From: Emticicia sp040253585
GTDB lineage: Bacteria > Bacteroidota > Bacteroidia > Cytophagales > Spirosomataceae
Length of the DNA: 64,000 bases
Assembly (NCBI RefSeq): GCF_040253585.1
Contig: NZ_JBELAU010000005.1
Coordinates: 1 to 64,000 of the forward strand
Direction: 5' to 3'
Part shown: in pieces, positions 50,451-59,386 of the stretch
Layout of the letters: every line of letters starts with the position of its first letter
How positions within the stretch are numbered: position 1 is the first letter of the stretch
Notes under the pieces: model-generated
Seen by the model: only the letters and a program-made list of their open reading frames with translations
Database searches by the model: none
Told to the model about the DNA's origin: nothing
Position numbers and translations under genes: made by a program

Positions 50451-52079
50451 ATGAAAAAACTTTTCTTTACAATTGTGCTGACTATCAGCATTTTCCAACA
50501 ACTTACAGCCCAATTTCTTACATCGTCAAATTTGCCGATAGTTGTAATAAATACCAATGGATTTTTCATTTCTGACGAACCAAAAATAAAAACAGATTTC
50601 AAAATCTACTACAACGGTCAGGGAAAAGTCAATAATGTTACGGATAAACCTCATTACGATGGTTTCGCAGGAATAGAATATCGTGGTTCAACTTCTCAAC
50701 AATTTCCCAAAAAAAGCTTAGGTATCGAACTTTGGAATGAGAAATCTGAATCTATTACTGCTTCTTTGCTCGGAATGCCCAAAGAATCGGACTGGATTTT
50801 GTATGCTTCCTACAACGAAAAAAGCTTCATGCACAATGTACTCACAATGCGGTTAGCTCGTGAAATGGGTATGTATGCTTCTCGCACGCAATATGTTGAG
50901 GTTATAATCAACAACGTCTATCAAGGCGTTTATGTTTTCATGGAAAAAATAAAACGAGACGAAGGACGAGTAAACATTGCAAATCTGAAAGCAACCGATT
51001 TAACGGGTGACGATATTACGGGCGGATATATTTTCAAAGCTGATAAAAATACTGGTGGTAGTTTAGGAAGTTGGCGTTCAAAATATCCAAATTATAATAC
51101 GCCCAATAATTTCACAACATTTTTATACGAATCACCTAAAACGATTACTTCCGAACAAAGGGCTTACCTCAAAAACTATGTTGATAATGCCGAAAGTGCA
51201 CTTCAAGCAGCAAATTATCGAGATAAAACCAATGGCTACAGGAAATATATTGATACTCGGTCGTTCATTCAATTATTTTTGGTCAATGAAGTAGCAAAAA
51301 ACGTCGATGGATATCGTATAAGTAGTTTTTTTCATAAAGACAAAGACAGTAAAGGCGGTAAAATAAAAGCAGGTCCACCGTGGGATTATGATATAACTTA
51401 CGGAAATGGCAATTACTGCGGTGGAAATAGTCCTTCGGGGTTTTCTTATAAATTCAATTATACTTGCCCAACTGACTTTTGGCAAGTACCTTTTTGGTGG
51501 GAAAAAATGCTCTCCGATTCGGCATTTGTACGAGAGCTCGGGCAAGAATACGGATTTCAACGAAAATTTGGGGCATTACAAACAGAAAGAATCAACAAAC
51601 ATATTGATACACTTGCCAATATATTGAAAGAACCAATCGTAAGAAATTTTCAGAAGTGGCCAATTTTAGGTACTTATGTTTGGCCTCAACCAACACCTTA
51701 CGCTGGCACTTGGGAACAAGAAGTAAACGAACTACGCAACTTCTTAAACCAACGCCTACAATGGCTTGATAATAATATTCAGACCAATTTTGCAATTACA
51801 GCTAATGAGCCAGAACTGGCAGAAATAACTATCAATGCTTTTCCAAATCCGTTTTTAGAGCGAATAAATATCAATATTCAATCACTTTTTGCAGAAAAAA
51901 CTAAGATAAGATTAACAGATAATCTCGGAAAAACAATTTTTGAAGGAAATGAAACACTTCAAATCGGCAATAATGATTTTTACATAGAATTACCCGAAAA
52001 CGAAATTGTCAGTGGTGTAAAATATCTTACAATAGAATCAGGCACGAAAAGAATAACAAAAAAACTGGTACACCAGTAA
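50451..52079 (+). CDS. Secreted CotH kinase family protein with T9SS domain
   Basis: A 542-residue protein, signal peptide ending LTA|Q (~21). The CotH domain (~25-430) shows GFAGIEYRGSTSQQFPKKS, LLGMPKESDWILYASYNEKS, YVEVIINNVYQGVYVFMEKIKRD (nucleotide-binding) and KAGPPWDYDITYGN (catalytic Asp). CotH proteins are protein kinases in spore formers, but most Bacteroidota members are secreted with unknown targets. The C-terminal ~75 residues (INAFPNPFLERININIQ onward) are a type A T9SS sorting domain. The start is ATG 50451; an earlier in-frame start at 50388 would cover the hairpin and overlap the nuclease gene. Confidence 0.88.
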   Translation: MKKLFFTIVLTISIFQQLTAQFLTSSNLPIVVINTNGFFISDEPKIKTDFKIYYNGQGKVNNVTDKPHYDGFAGIEYRGSTSQQFPKKSLGIELWNEKSESITASLLGMPKESDWILYASYNEKSFMHNVLTMRLAREMGMYASRTQYVEVIINNVYQGVYVFMEKIKRDEGRVNIANLKATDLTGDDITGGYIFKADKNTGGSLGSWRSKYPNYNTPNNFTTFLYESPKTITSEQRAYLKNYVDNAESALQAANYRDKTNGYRKYIDTRSFIQLFLVNEVAKNVDGYRISSFFHKDKDSKGGKIKAGPPWDYDITYGNGNYCGGNSPSGFSYKFNYTCPTDFWQVPFWWEKMLSDSAFVRELGQEYGFQRKFGALQTERINKHIDTLANILKEPIVRNFQKWPILGTYVWPQPTPYAGTWEQEVNELRNFLNQRLQWLDNNIQTNFAITANEPELAEITINAFPNPFLERININIQSLFAEKTKIRLTDNLGKTIFEGNETLQIGNNDFYIELPENEIVSGVKYLTIESGTKRITKKLVHQ

Positions 52080-52080
52080 A

Positions 52081-52125
52081 AAAGCTCCCCTTTAGGGCGG
52101 TCAGACGTATCCGAGGGGGGGCTTT
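52081..52125. repeat. CCCCTTTAGGG-type interspersed element, copy 1
   Basis: Inverted repeat aaagctcccc...ggggggcttt around tttagggcggtcagacgtatccg. The elaA stop and its last codons lie inside it. A related element precedes thrA (61781-61855). Confidence 0.6.
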
Positions 52126-52562
52126 ATCATATAAGTATGGTCAATGCCATCCTCAACATAATCATTTCCTGTTAACTCAAAACCCAGCGATTGATAGAAC
52201 TTAGTCAAGTAACTTTGTGCACCAATCTTAATTGGCTCATTACCAAAGAGTTCTATCGTTTTTTCGATTGACTTTTGCATCAAAAACTTCCCAATCCCAC
52301 CGCCACGAGCTTGTGCTGAAGTTACAACTCGGCCAATTGAGGTGTAACCTTCGTAATAAACACTTTTATCAAAAAGACGAGTATAGGCCGCCAGTTTATT
52401 ATTCTCATCCATAACCATTAAGTGCCATGCCAACTGGTCTTTTCCGTCAGCATCCACAAATGGGCAATTTTGTTCTAAAACAAAAACTTCTTGACGCAAA
52501 ACCATTATGGCATACAATTCGTCAAGGCTCAACTCATAAAAAGGCACACACTTAATATTCAT
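52101..52562 (-). CDS. elaA: ElaA-type N-acetyltransferase
   Basis: A 153-residue GNAT protein with the ElaA pattern: CVPFYELSLDELYAIMVLRQEVFVLEQNCPF, VDADGKDQLAWHLM, RVVTSAQARGGGIGKFLM (acetyl-CoA motif A) and GAQSYLTKFYQSLGFEL. The substrate is unknown. The last seven residues (PPLGYV and flanks) are encoded by a dispersed G-rich repeat element, so the C-terminus may have been altered by insertion of that element. Confidence 0.85.
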   Translation of the reverse strand: MNIKCVPFYELSLDELYAIMVLRQEVFVLEQNCPFVDADGKDQLAWHLMVMDENNKLAAYTRLFDKSVYYEGYTSIGRVVTSAQARGGGIGKFLMQKSIEKTIELFGNEPIKIGAQSYLTKFYQSLGFELTGNDYVEDGIDHTYMIKPPLGYV

Positions 52563-52576
52563 ATAAAATCTAATTT

Positions 52577-52645
52577 TGAATGAGCGAATGAATGAATGAT
52601 AGAATATATTTGTATCATTGAATTATTCACTCATGCTATCATTCG
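52577..52645. repeat. Inverted heptamer arrays flanking the tatD promoter
   Basis: Left arm 52577-52604 (tgaatga, gcgaatg, aatgaat, gatagaa), right arm 52625-52645 (attcact, catgcta, tcattcg), inverted to each other with the -7 box between them. Confidence 0.55.
52605..52612 (+). promoter_or_regulatory. -7 box (TATATTTG) of the TatD-like gene
   Basis: Exact TAnnTTTG match ~42 bases before ATG 52654. Confidence 0.6.
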
Positions 52646-52653
52646 TTGCATTT

Positions 52654-53328
52654 ATGCTCATAAATATACACACCCATAATCCTGAGAAACAAGATAATCA
52701 ACAAATTATTTATAACCTGATTATTCCCGAAACCGAAGAAGCACTCGAAACCTTCCCCGATGAAACAGTTCCAAAAACTTGGCTTTCGGCAGGTATTCAT
52801 CCTTGGCATATCAATGAGAATAATCAAAAAATACAACTCGAAAAACTCCGACAACTTGCTCAAAATCAATACATTAAATTAATTGGCGAATGTGGACTCG
52901 ACCGACTAAAAGGATCACCTCTACCACTCCAAGAAGAAGTCTTTATCAAACAAATCAGAATCGCCGAAGAAGTCAAAAAACCGCTCATAATTCATTGTGT
53001 AAAATGTTTTAATGAATTGATTTCTATCAAAAAAATAGTTCGTCCGAAAGTACCCATGATTTTACATGGTTTCAATAATAACTTTCACATCGCTCAAGCT
53101 ATCCTCGAACGAGGCTTTTACATCTCGCTCGGAACAGCCATTTTGAATGATAATTCAAATGCAGCCCACCTTTTACCACAAATTCCATTGGAAAAACTTT
53201 TCCTCGAAACTGACGATAAGGATACTTCAATCTCCGAAATTTACGAAAAAGCATCTTTTATTCTAAAAATGCCAATTGATAAACTCATAGATACTATTTT
53301 TGCAAATTATTTAGAAATCTGTAAGTAA
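52654..53328 (+). CDS. TatD family metal-dependent hydrolase
   Basis: A 224-residue TIM-barrel hydrolase. Metal-site motifs: INIHTHNP at the start, GECGLDR (Glu bridging metals, ~77-83), PLIIHCVKC (His) and LETDDKD (Asp). TatD-type enzymes are Mg-dependent DNases or 3'-5' exonucleases involved in repair and RNA quality control. It is somewhat shorter than E. coli TatD (260). Start at ATG 52654, right before the conserved HTH motif; two upstream ATG/TTG codons would fall in the heptamer repeat. Confidence 0.82.
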   Translation: MLINIHTHNPEKQDNQQIIYNLIIPETEEALETFPDETVPKTWLSAGIHPWHINENNQKIQLEKLRQLAQNQYIKLIGECGLDRLKGSPLPLQEEVFIKQIRIAEEVKKPLIIHCVKCFNELISIKKIVRPKVPMILHGFNNNFHIAQAILERGFYISLGTAILNDNSNAAHLLPQIPLEKLFLETDDKDTSISEIYEKASFILKMPIDKLIDTIFANYLEICK

Positions 53329-53363
53329 TAAAGCATCGCTTAATTAAATCAATTAGATAAAAA

Positions 53364-54155
53364 ATGCCCGCTTGGCTCTCTCGCTCTGAATTATTAGTTG
53401 GTAAAGAAGGAATCGACCGACTACAAAATGCTCACGTCTTAGTCGTTGGACTGGGCGGTGTAGGCTCATTTGCCGCTGAATATATTTGTCGCTCAGGTGT
53501 GGGCGAAATGACAATCGTCGATGGCGACGTGGTTGACCCAACCAACCGCAACCGACAATTACCAGCCCTTGCCACCAATCATGGGGTTTCAAAAGCCGAT
53601 ATTATGGCCGAACGCCTCATAGCAATCAATCCAGAACTGAAACTTCACGTAGTGAAAGAGTTTCTAACACCTGATAAATGCAAAGAAATTCTCGAAACAA
53701 AATTTGACTATGTGATGGACTGTATTGATAGCGTAACGCCGAAACTTACGCTTTTATCAACTGCCTACGAAAAAGGCCAGCGTATCGTTAGTTCGATGGG
53801 AGCAGGTGGGAAAATCGACCCAACCAAACTTCGAGTAACTGATCTGTTTGATACTTACGAATGTCTTTTTGCTCATTATATTAGAAAAAGAGGCAAAAAA
53901 TTGGGCATTAAAAAAGGAATAAAAGCCGTTTTTTCTATAGAGCCTGTCATGAAAGACTCATTGATTTTGACCGATGGCTCAAACTTCAAACGCTCAGCCT
54001 ATGGTACAATTTCCTATTTACCTGCCGCTTTTGGTGGGGTCTGTGCATCAGTCGTGATTCGAGATTTACTCGATTACCCAATCGAAATCACCAAACGTCC
54101 AGCCAATATCCGTAGAAAAACAGCTCTCAAATCAAAGTCAAAAGATAAGGAATAA
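53364..54155 (+). CDS. tcdA: tRNA threonylcarbamoyladenosine dehydratase TcdA
   Basis: A 263-residue E1-like ThiF-family enzyme that uses ATP to cyclise t6A37 in tRNA to the hydantoin form ct6A. The nucleotide-binding motif is VVGLGGVGSFAAEYICRSGVG (~28-48), then TIVDGDVVDPTNRNRQ, the adenylation-site DCIDSVTPKL, and RKRGKKLGIKKGIKAVFSIEP. Length and motifs match TcdA/CsdL rather than MoeB or ThiF. The C-terminal tail is very basic (RRKTALKSKSK), fitting RNA contact. The gene starts 35 bases after the TatD gene, so they may be co-transcribed. Confidence 0.9.
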   Translation: MPAWLSRSELLVGKEGIDRLQNAHVLVVGLGGVGSFAAEYICRSGVGEMTIVDGDVVDPTNRNRQLPALATNHGVSKADIMAERLIAINPELKLHVVKEFLTPDKCKEILETKFDYVMDCIDSVTPKLTLLSTAYEKGQRIVSSMGAGGKIDPTKLRVTDLFDTYECLFAHYIRKRGKKLGIKKGIKAVFSIEPVMKDSLILTDGSNFKRSAYGTISYLPAAFGGVCASVVIRDLLDYPIEITKRPANIRRKTALKSKSKDKE

Positions 54156-54171
54156 CAAACAATTTCTCCCA

Positions 54172-54179
54172 TATCTTTG
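54172..54179 (+). promoter_or_regulatory. -7 box (TATCTTTG) of coaX
   Basis: Exact TAnnTTTG match 58 bases before ATG 54238. Confidence 0.6.
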
Positions 54180-54237
54180 AGATGTGGCACAAGTTCTCTT
54201 ATACAACTAAAAAGTCTCCTTTTTGGGGATAGTGGTC

Positions 54238-55020
54238 ATGAATGCAGTCATTGATTTAGGAAATACCTACGCAAAAATTGGTTTTTTTGAAGAAAACCAA
54301 CTTTTGGAGGTACATCGTGGTTTAGAATTTCCAAAAATCGAAAAACTGATTTTATTAAATAATGTTAAAAATATCATCATTTCATCGGTCACAAAAAGCC
54401 AATCTGAACTTGAAGATATTTTTAATAAAATTTCTATAACTAAACTTTTTCTAAGTCCAGTAACGCCAGTTCCGATAAAAAAACACTACGAAACACCCCA
54501 AACACTCGGTTCTGACCGTTTGGCGGGTGCTGTTGGTGCAAATTTTCTTTTTCCAAATCAAAACGTTCTTATCATTGATATGGGAACTGCCATAAAATAT
54601 GATTACGTTTCAAGCATAGGAGCATTTGAAGGTGGCATAATTTCTCTTGGTATGCGAATACGATTTGAAGCACTTCATACGTTTACTAAAAGACTCCCAT
54701 TAGTCGAAGCCGAAGGTATTCCTGACTTAATCGGAAAGAATACAAAAGCCTGTATCCAGAGTGGAGTAATCAATGCAATTATCGCCGAAGCCAATGGAAT
54801 GATAGAAAATTACTTAAAACTTGGCAATTGTCAAGTTATATTGTGCGGTGGCGATGCGAGTTTCTTTGAAAGTCAAATAAAAAAGCCGACCTTTGCAGTC
54901 GATTTAGCAAACGATTCAAATCAAGTAGCCTCAAATACTACTTTTTCGATACAAAATATCCCAAATTTGACCCTGATTGGTCTGAACAGAATTTTACAAT
55001 ACAATGTTGAAACAAATTAA
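54238..55020 (+). CDS. coaX: Type III pantothenate kinase
   Basis: A 260-residue cytoplasmic enzyme catalysing the first step of coenzyme A synthesis, phosphorylation of pantothenate. Type III signatures: phosphate loop VIDLGNTYAKIGFF, GSDRLAGAVGANFLFP, LIIDMGTAIKYDYV and EGGIISLGMRIRFEALHTFT, then GVINAIIAEANGMIENY. These are distinct from types I and II, and type III needs a monovalent cation. The start is ATG 54238; the frame runs on to a TTG at 54223 without a role. It overlaps the next gene by 17 bases. Confidence 0.92.
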   Translation: MNAVIDLGNTYAKIGFFEENQLLEVHRGLEFPKIEKLILLNNVKNIIISSVTKSQSELEDIFNKISITKLFLSPVTPVPIKKHYETPQTLGSDRLAGAVGANFLFPNQNVLIIDMGTAIKYDYVSSIGAFEGGIISLGMRIRFEALHTFTKRLPLVEAEGIPDLIGKNTKACIQSGVINAIIAEANGMIENYLKLGNCQVILCGGDASFFESQIKKPTFAVDLANDSNQVASNTTFSIQNIPNLTLIGLNRILQYNVETN

Positions 55021-56299
55021 ACTAACTGCTTACCTAATTATCTGTATTCTGTCAATTACTGAATCTTTCGCACAAAAAGAATCTCGACTTTACGGTAACT
55101 CACCTTATTCGGCTCTCGGAATTGGTGACATTTTTTCAGGCAGTGCCATTGCTTATGATGCCATGGGTGGAACTGGATTAAGTTTTGGCAATGGAATTGC
55201 AGTAAATACTATTAATCCTGCTCTTTTAGCCAAAAACCGTTATGTAGCATTTAATACTGGTTTGCGTGGACAGTACAAAACTTTATCAAACGGAACACTC
55301 TCGCAGTCTGACTTTGGTATGAATCTGAGCCATATCACTTTGGCTTTTCCTATAAAAACCAAATGGACGACTGCCATTACGATGCAACCCTATTCAGGTG
55401 TTGACCATGAAGCACGTTTTACTCAAACAATTGCTGGTACTGATAAATCAGTAAGCCATACTTATAAAGGACAGGGCGGATTATCAAAAGCAGCTTGGTC
55501 TAATGGAGTTTTAATTGGAAAAAAATTATATGTCGGTGCCGAAACTGGCTTTTATTTTGGAAGTTTCAGACGTGATACAACCTCGCTTCTTTTAGTTAGT
55601 AGCGACGATTTATATCAGAGATATACCGACCGTGTTTCTACAAGTGGATTTGCATTCAAAACTGGTTTTGCTTTCCAACAAAAATTGGCCGAAAAATGGA
55701 ATCTAAATGTTGGCGGAACTTACGAAATTCAAAGTAATCTAAAAGGCGAACGCATTCGTACTTATTCTACATTGTATGATAACGGAACTGGCCCACAGGT
55801 TATTCAAAAACCAGATACACTTGCTATTTATAATGGTGGTATGACTTTACCTTCAAAATTTGCACTTGGAATCAGTCTTGAGAGCCCTTACAAATGGACT
55901 TTCGCCGCTGAGTATAGCCGCCAAGATTGGACTCAATACCGCAATTTTGATGGAAAAGCAGAAAGTAATCTTACGAACAGTGAAAAAATCGCTTTTGGTG
56001 TAGAATACCTTCCGAAATTTACTTCAACTAAATACTTTAATCAAGTGTTCTATCGTGCTGGTTTTCAGCAAGTTAAAACGCCTTATTTAGTTAATGGTAC
56101 GCACATCAAAGATAATAGTTTCTCATTGGGCTTATCTACTCCACTGGCTTATCGTAGTGTAAGTTATATTGATTTCTCAATTGCATTTGGAAACCGTGGA
56201 GTGATTGGTAATGGCCTCGTGAAAGAAAACTACATAAAAATGTCGCTTGGCTTCTCATTAATGGATACACGTTGGTTCTTGAAACCTAAAATTGATTAA
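55004..56299 (+). CDS. Outer-membrane beta-barrel protein
   Basis: A 431-residue protein with signal peptide (SFA|Q at ~23) and an N-terminal plug-like segment LYGNSPYSALGIGDIF-GGTGLSFGNGIAVNTINPALL, as in the PorV/FadL-like outer-membrane transporters of Bacteroidota. The rest is alternating strands ending MSLGFSLMDTRWF with a terminal aromatic. Its gene overlaps coaX and is followed by lptC, an arrangement seen in related genomes. Its cargo is not known. Confidence 0.8.
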   Translation: MLKQIKLTAYLIICILSITESFAQKESRLYGNSPYSALGIGDIFSGSAIAYDAMGGTGLSFGNGIAVNTINPALLAKNRYVAFNTGLRGQYKTLSNGTLSQSDFGMNLSHITLAFPIKTKWTTAITMQPYSGVDHEARFTQTIAGTDKSVSHTYKGQGGLSKAAWSNGVLIGKKLYVGAETGFYFGSFRRDTTSLLLVSSDDLYQRYTDRVSTSGFAFKTGFAFQQKLAEKWNLNVGGTYEIQSNLKGERIRTYSTLYDNGTGPQVIQKPDTLAIYNGGMTLPSKFALGISLESPYKWTFAAEYSRQDWTQYRNFDGKAESNLTNSEKIAFGVEYLPKFTSTKYFNQVFYRAGFQQVKTPYLVNGTHIKDNSFSLGLSTPLAYRSVSYIDFSIAFGNRGVIGNGLVKENYIKMSLGFSLMDTRWFLKPKID

Positions 56300-56310
56300 A
56301 ATCTTTGTGG

Positions 56311-56333
56311 AGCGAACCGTCATACGGTTCGCT
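56311..56333. other. Hairpin agcgaaccgt-cat-acggttcgct
   Basis: Perfect 10-bp stem, 3-nt loop, 12 bases after the porin-like gene and 30 before lptC; related to the imperfect repeat at 19921-19956. Probably terminator-like or an RNA stability element. Confidence 0.6.
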
Positions 56334-56362
56334 TATATAACACAATCATTTTATCTGTAAAT

Positions 56363-56956
56363 ATGATTAACTCTTTCAAATACATTGCTGAGTTTATTTT
56401 TTTGCTATCAATTACTTTTCTCTTGACTTCTTGTGAAGAAAAAAAGAAAGTTGAAGTGGCAAACAAGTATAATGGCCCATTGATGGCCACTGAAAATCTG
56501 AACGTAATGTACAGCGATTCAGGACGAACAACTGTAAAACTCACAACTGCCCGCCAATTAAAGTTTGAAAACGAAGATGAAGTTTATCCAAAAGCAGTCT
56601 ATGTAACCTTTTACGATAAAAATGGTGTAGAATATTCTTCGCTTCGTGGTGATTCTGGACGATACGAAAAAAGTAAAGGAATCTACAAAGTTATGGGTAA
56701 TGTATTCTTTTTCAATCGTTTACAACAGCAAAGCCTTTCTACCGACTTATTAAACTGGAGTCCGCTTCAGAAAAAAGTTTACACTGATAAACGTTTTACA
56801 ATCAAAACTCCAAAAGAAGAACTACACGGAGTTGGAATGGATGCTGACCAAGATTTTACACACTACACGATGCGTAGAACCAAAGGAACATTTGCCGTTG
56901 ATTCGCTCAACTCCCAAACTGATGATGATATAGCTACCGACACTACAAGTTATTAG
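56363..56956 (+). CDS. lptC: LPS export protein LptC
   Basis: A 197-residue lipoprotein (lipobox LLTSC, Cys24) with the LptC/LptA-type beta-jellyroll (YNGPLMATENLNVMYSDSGRTTVKL, DEVYPKAVYVTFYDKNGVEYSSLRGDSGRYEKSKGIYKVMGNVFF). LptC receives LPS from LptB2FG at the inner membrane and passes it to LptA. In E. coli it is anchored by a helix; the lipoprotein form is usual in Bacteroidota. Its stop codon is the first base pair of a heptamer array. Confidence 0.85.
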   Translation: MINSFKYIAEFIFLLSITFLLTSCEEKKKVEVANKYNGPLMATENLNVMYSDSGRTTVKLTTARQLKFENEDEVYPKAVYVTFYDKNGVEYSSLRGDSGRYEKSKGIYKVMGNVFFFNRLQQQSLSTDLLNWSPLQKKVYTDKRFTIKTPKEELHGVGMDADQDFTHYTMRRTKGTFAVDSLNSQTDDDIATDTTSY

Positions 56957-57042
56957 ATTGGTTACTGGGAAACTGGTTATTAGCCACTGGTATTCCACTA
57001 ATTTTCCAATAACCAATTTACCAATTACCCAATTTACGAATA
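56957..57042. repeat. Inverted heptamer arrays after lptC
   Basis: Left arm 56957-56998 (attggtt, actggga, aactggt, tattagc, cactggt, attccac), right arm 57001-57042 (attttcc, aataacc, aatttac, caattac, ccaattt, acgaata). The arms are inverted around the centre with a GGTTATT/AATAACC core. Confidence 0.7.
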
Positions 57043-57105
57043 ACTAAATTCAAGATTTTACAAAAAAATCATTCTCTTTTCTACTTGCATTCCTAAAATT
57101 CGCTC

Positions 57106-57113
57106 TAAATTTG
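57106..57113 (+). promoter_or_regulatory. -7 box (TAAATTTG) with -33 TTG of recN
   Basis: Exact TAnnTTTG match preceded at 18-bp spacing by TTG (57085-57087), close to the ideal Bacteroidota promoter. Confidence 0.65.
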
Positions 57114-57205
57114 TTGTTCAATTTAAAGGTGAAATTAAATAGATTTTATTTTCTCAAAACAGAAAGTAAAATAAAGCCTAATCACGCAAATAAAGCCAGA
57201 TTTTC

Positions 57206-58864
57206 ATGCTTTCACATTTATTAATTAAGAATTACGCTCTCATTGAGCATCTCGAACTCAAGCCTGATGCTCATTTCAATATAGTTACAGGCGAAACAGG
57301 TGCAGGTAAATCAATTATGCTCGGTGCAATTGGTTTACTATTGGGCAATAGAGCCGATACAAAAACGCTCTACAATGAGTCAGAGAAATGTATCATTGAA
57401 GGTACATTTGATATGGCAGGCTTCTACATAAAAAATATTTTTGAAGAAGAAGAACTCGACTTTGAAAATTCATGCATCGTACGTCGAGAGATTTCTCCAA
57501 GCGGAAAATCAAGGGCGTTCATTAACGATACCCCAGTTACACTCGAAACGCTTCGCAAGATTTCGTCTCAGTTGATGGATATTCATTCACAACACGATTC
57601 AATTTTACTTGGCTCAAACGAATATCAGCTTCGCATTGTGGATACTTACGCTCAATGCCACGATAAATTGGTTGAGTATCAAGAAAAATATCGTACATAC
57701 AAAAAACTACAAGATGCGTACCAGCAGCTACAAATCGAAGCTGACCAGAATAAAAAAGAGTTTGATTTCAATAATTTTCAACTCGAAGAACTTGTAAAAG
57801 CCAAACTTGACCCCAACGAACAAGAGCAACTCGAACAAGAACTCAACATCTTAGAACACGCCGAAGAAGTAAAACTTCGCCTCAAAACTGTTTACGAATA
57901 CCTCAATAATTCTGAACAGTCTATCCTTTCAGTACTTCAATCAACGGTTAGTTCACTGGCACCGATTGCGAGCTATTCACCTGATTATCAGCAATATAAA
58001 GACAGAATACAGAGTTGTTTACTGGAGTTAAAAGACGTATCTCGTGATATTGAGTCAGAAGAAGATAATATCGAGCTTGATGGTCAGAAAATCATTGAGA
58101 TTCAAGACCGACTGAATTTACTTTATAAACTTCACCAAAAACATGCCGTAAAATCGAATGGTGAATTGCTCGAAATTCAAGCAATTTTGGAAGAAAAAGT
58201 TAGTAAAGTTTTGAATCTTAGTGAAAACCTTGCTGCAGCTAAGGAGCGTGTAAACAAAGCATTTGATGCCGCAACCAAAGTAGCAGAATCACTTTCAAAA
58301 GCCCGCCAAAAAGTTTTACCAGAAATCGAAAAACGAGTAATTGGTTTGCTAATAGAGTTAGGTATGCCCAATGCAATACTCAAAATTCAGCACCAAAATA
58401 TTCAATTAAACAGCGAAGGAATCGACCAAATTAATTTCTTGTTTAGTGCCAATAAAGGAGTCACGCCTCGACAATTAAAGGATGTAGCATCGGGCGGAGA
58501 ATTCTCTCGATTGATGTTAGCGATTAAATATGTTTTAGGCGATAAACGCTCATTGCCAACCATTATTTTCGATGAAATCGACACGGGTATTTCGGGTGAA
58601 GTAGCCATAAAAGTTGGAAAAATGATGCGAGAAATGGCTCAAAGTATTCAGGTAATTGCTATTACACACTTGCACCAAATTGCGGGTCGTGGGTCATCGC
58701 ATTTTTATGTTTACAAAGATAATTCATCAGCCAAAACAGTTAGCCGTATCAAAACGTTAAGTCAAGACGAACGCATTATTGAAATTGCAAAAATGATTGG
58801 TGGCGAACATCCTTCCGAAAATGCAATTCATAGTGCCATAGAGATGCTTGGAATCAATATTTAA
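57206..58864 (+). CDS. recN: DNA repair protein RecN
   Basis: A 552-residue SMC-like ATPase involved in double-strand break repair. Walker A GETGAGKS at residues 29-36; a long coiled-coil middle (~150-390, NILEHAEEVKLRLKTVYEYL, DRLNLLYKLHQKH); the signature segment VASGGEFSRLMLAIKYVLG and Walker B TIIFDEIDTGISGEVA near the C-terminus, then ITHLHQIAGRGSSHFYVYK. RecN gathers broken DNA ends for RecA. Length is usual. No LexA-type box was identified; expression may be constitutive. Confidence 0.95.
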   Translation: MLSHLLIKNYALIEHLELKPDAHFNIVTGETGAGKSIMLGAIGLLLGNRADTKTLYNESEKCIIEGTFDMAGFYIKNIFEEEELDFENSCIVRREISPSGKSRAFINDTPVTLETLRKISSQLMDIHSQHDSILLGSNEYQLRIVDTYAQCHDKLVEYQEKYRTYKKLQDAYQQLQIEADQNKKEFDFNNFQLEELVKAKLDPNEQEQLEQELNILEHAEEVKLRLKTVYEYLNNSEQSILSVLQSTVSSLAPIASYSPDYQQYKDRIQSCLLELKDVSRDIESEEDNIELDGQKIIEIQDRLNLLYKLHQKHAVKSNGELLEIQAILEEKVSKVLNLSENLAAAKERVNKAFDAATKVAESLSKARQKVLPEIEKRVIGLLIELGMPNAILKIQHQNIQLNSEGIDQINFLFSANKGVTPRQLKDVASGGEFSRLMLAIKYVLGDKRSLPTIIFDEIDTGISGEVAIKVGKMMREMAQSIQVIAITHLHQIAGRGSSHFYVYKDNSSAKTVSRIKTLSQDERIIEIAKMIGGEHPSENAIHSAIEMLGINI

Positions 58865-58937
58865 AAAAGTCCACGGTCAACAGACCACGACATTCTATAT
58901 AATCAGTTCATCTAAATATTTACACAAAACATAACAA

Positions 58938-59327
58938 ATGAAAAATTTACTAACATCAGTTCTTATTATATTTTCATTGGCTTGCAGTAATAAAGCCGCC
59001 GAAGAATCAGCTAAATTAAAAGAAGAAACTTTTAAATTGCATGATGAAATAATGCCAATCAGCATGAATCTGGAAGATTTGAAAGCAAACGTAATGAAAA
59101 AAGCTGAAGCTGATACAACATTGAAAAAAACTGCTCTGGATATTTCGTTGGCTCTTGATAAAGCCTATACTGATATGGAAACTTGGATGCCAAAACTCGG
59201 TGAAGCAGCCGACATGAAAGATAGCGAAGAAAAAGTAAAAGCACTAACGACATTGAAAACAGAAGGAGAGCAATTAAAGCAAGCTACGCTTGATGCCAAG
59301 AAAAAAGCCGATGAGTTTTTGAAATAA
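58938..59327 (+). CDS. Small helical lipoprotein
   Basis: A 129-residue lipoprotein (lipobox SLAC, Cys16); the mature part is almost wholly helical and rich in Lys/Glu/Ala (AEESAKLKEETFKLHDEIMPI, NVMKKAEADTTLKKTALDISLALDKAY). Homologues are often called viral A-type inclusion protein, a misleading name. It precedes the SCO gene and may share its message. No function is known. Confidence 0.6.
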   Translation: MKNLLTSVLIIFSLACSNKAAEESAKLKEETFKLHDEIMPISMNLEDLKANVMKKAEADTTLKKTALDISLALDKAYTDMETWMPKLGEAADMKDSEEKVKALTTLKTEGEQLKQATLDAKKKADEFLK

Positions 59328-59348
59328 AATCAGATTACACACTTAATA

Positions 59349-59377
59349 AAGCCTGTAAGTTTACTGCTTGCAGGCTT
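59349..59377 (+). terminator. Stem-loop between the lipoprotein and SCO genes
   Basis: 11-bp stem with one G-T pair (aagcctgtaag / cttgcaggctt) ending 10 bases before the SCO start codon, close enough to affect ribosome access as well as termination. Confidence 0.6.
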
Positions 59378-59386
59378 AATTTATAC

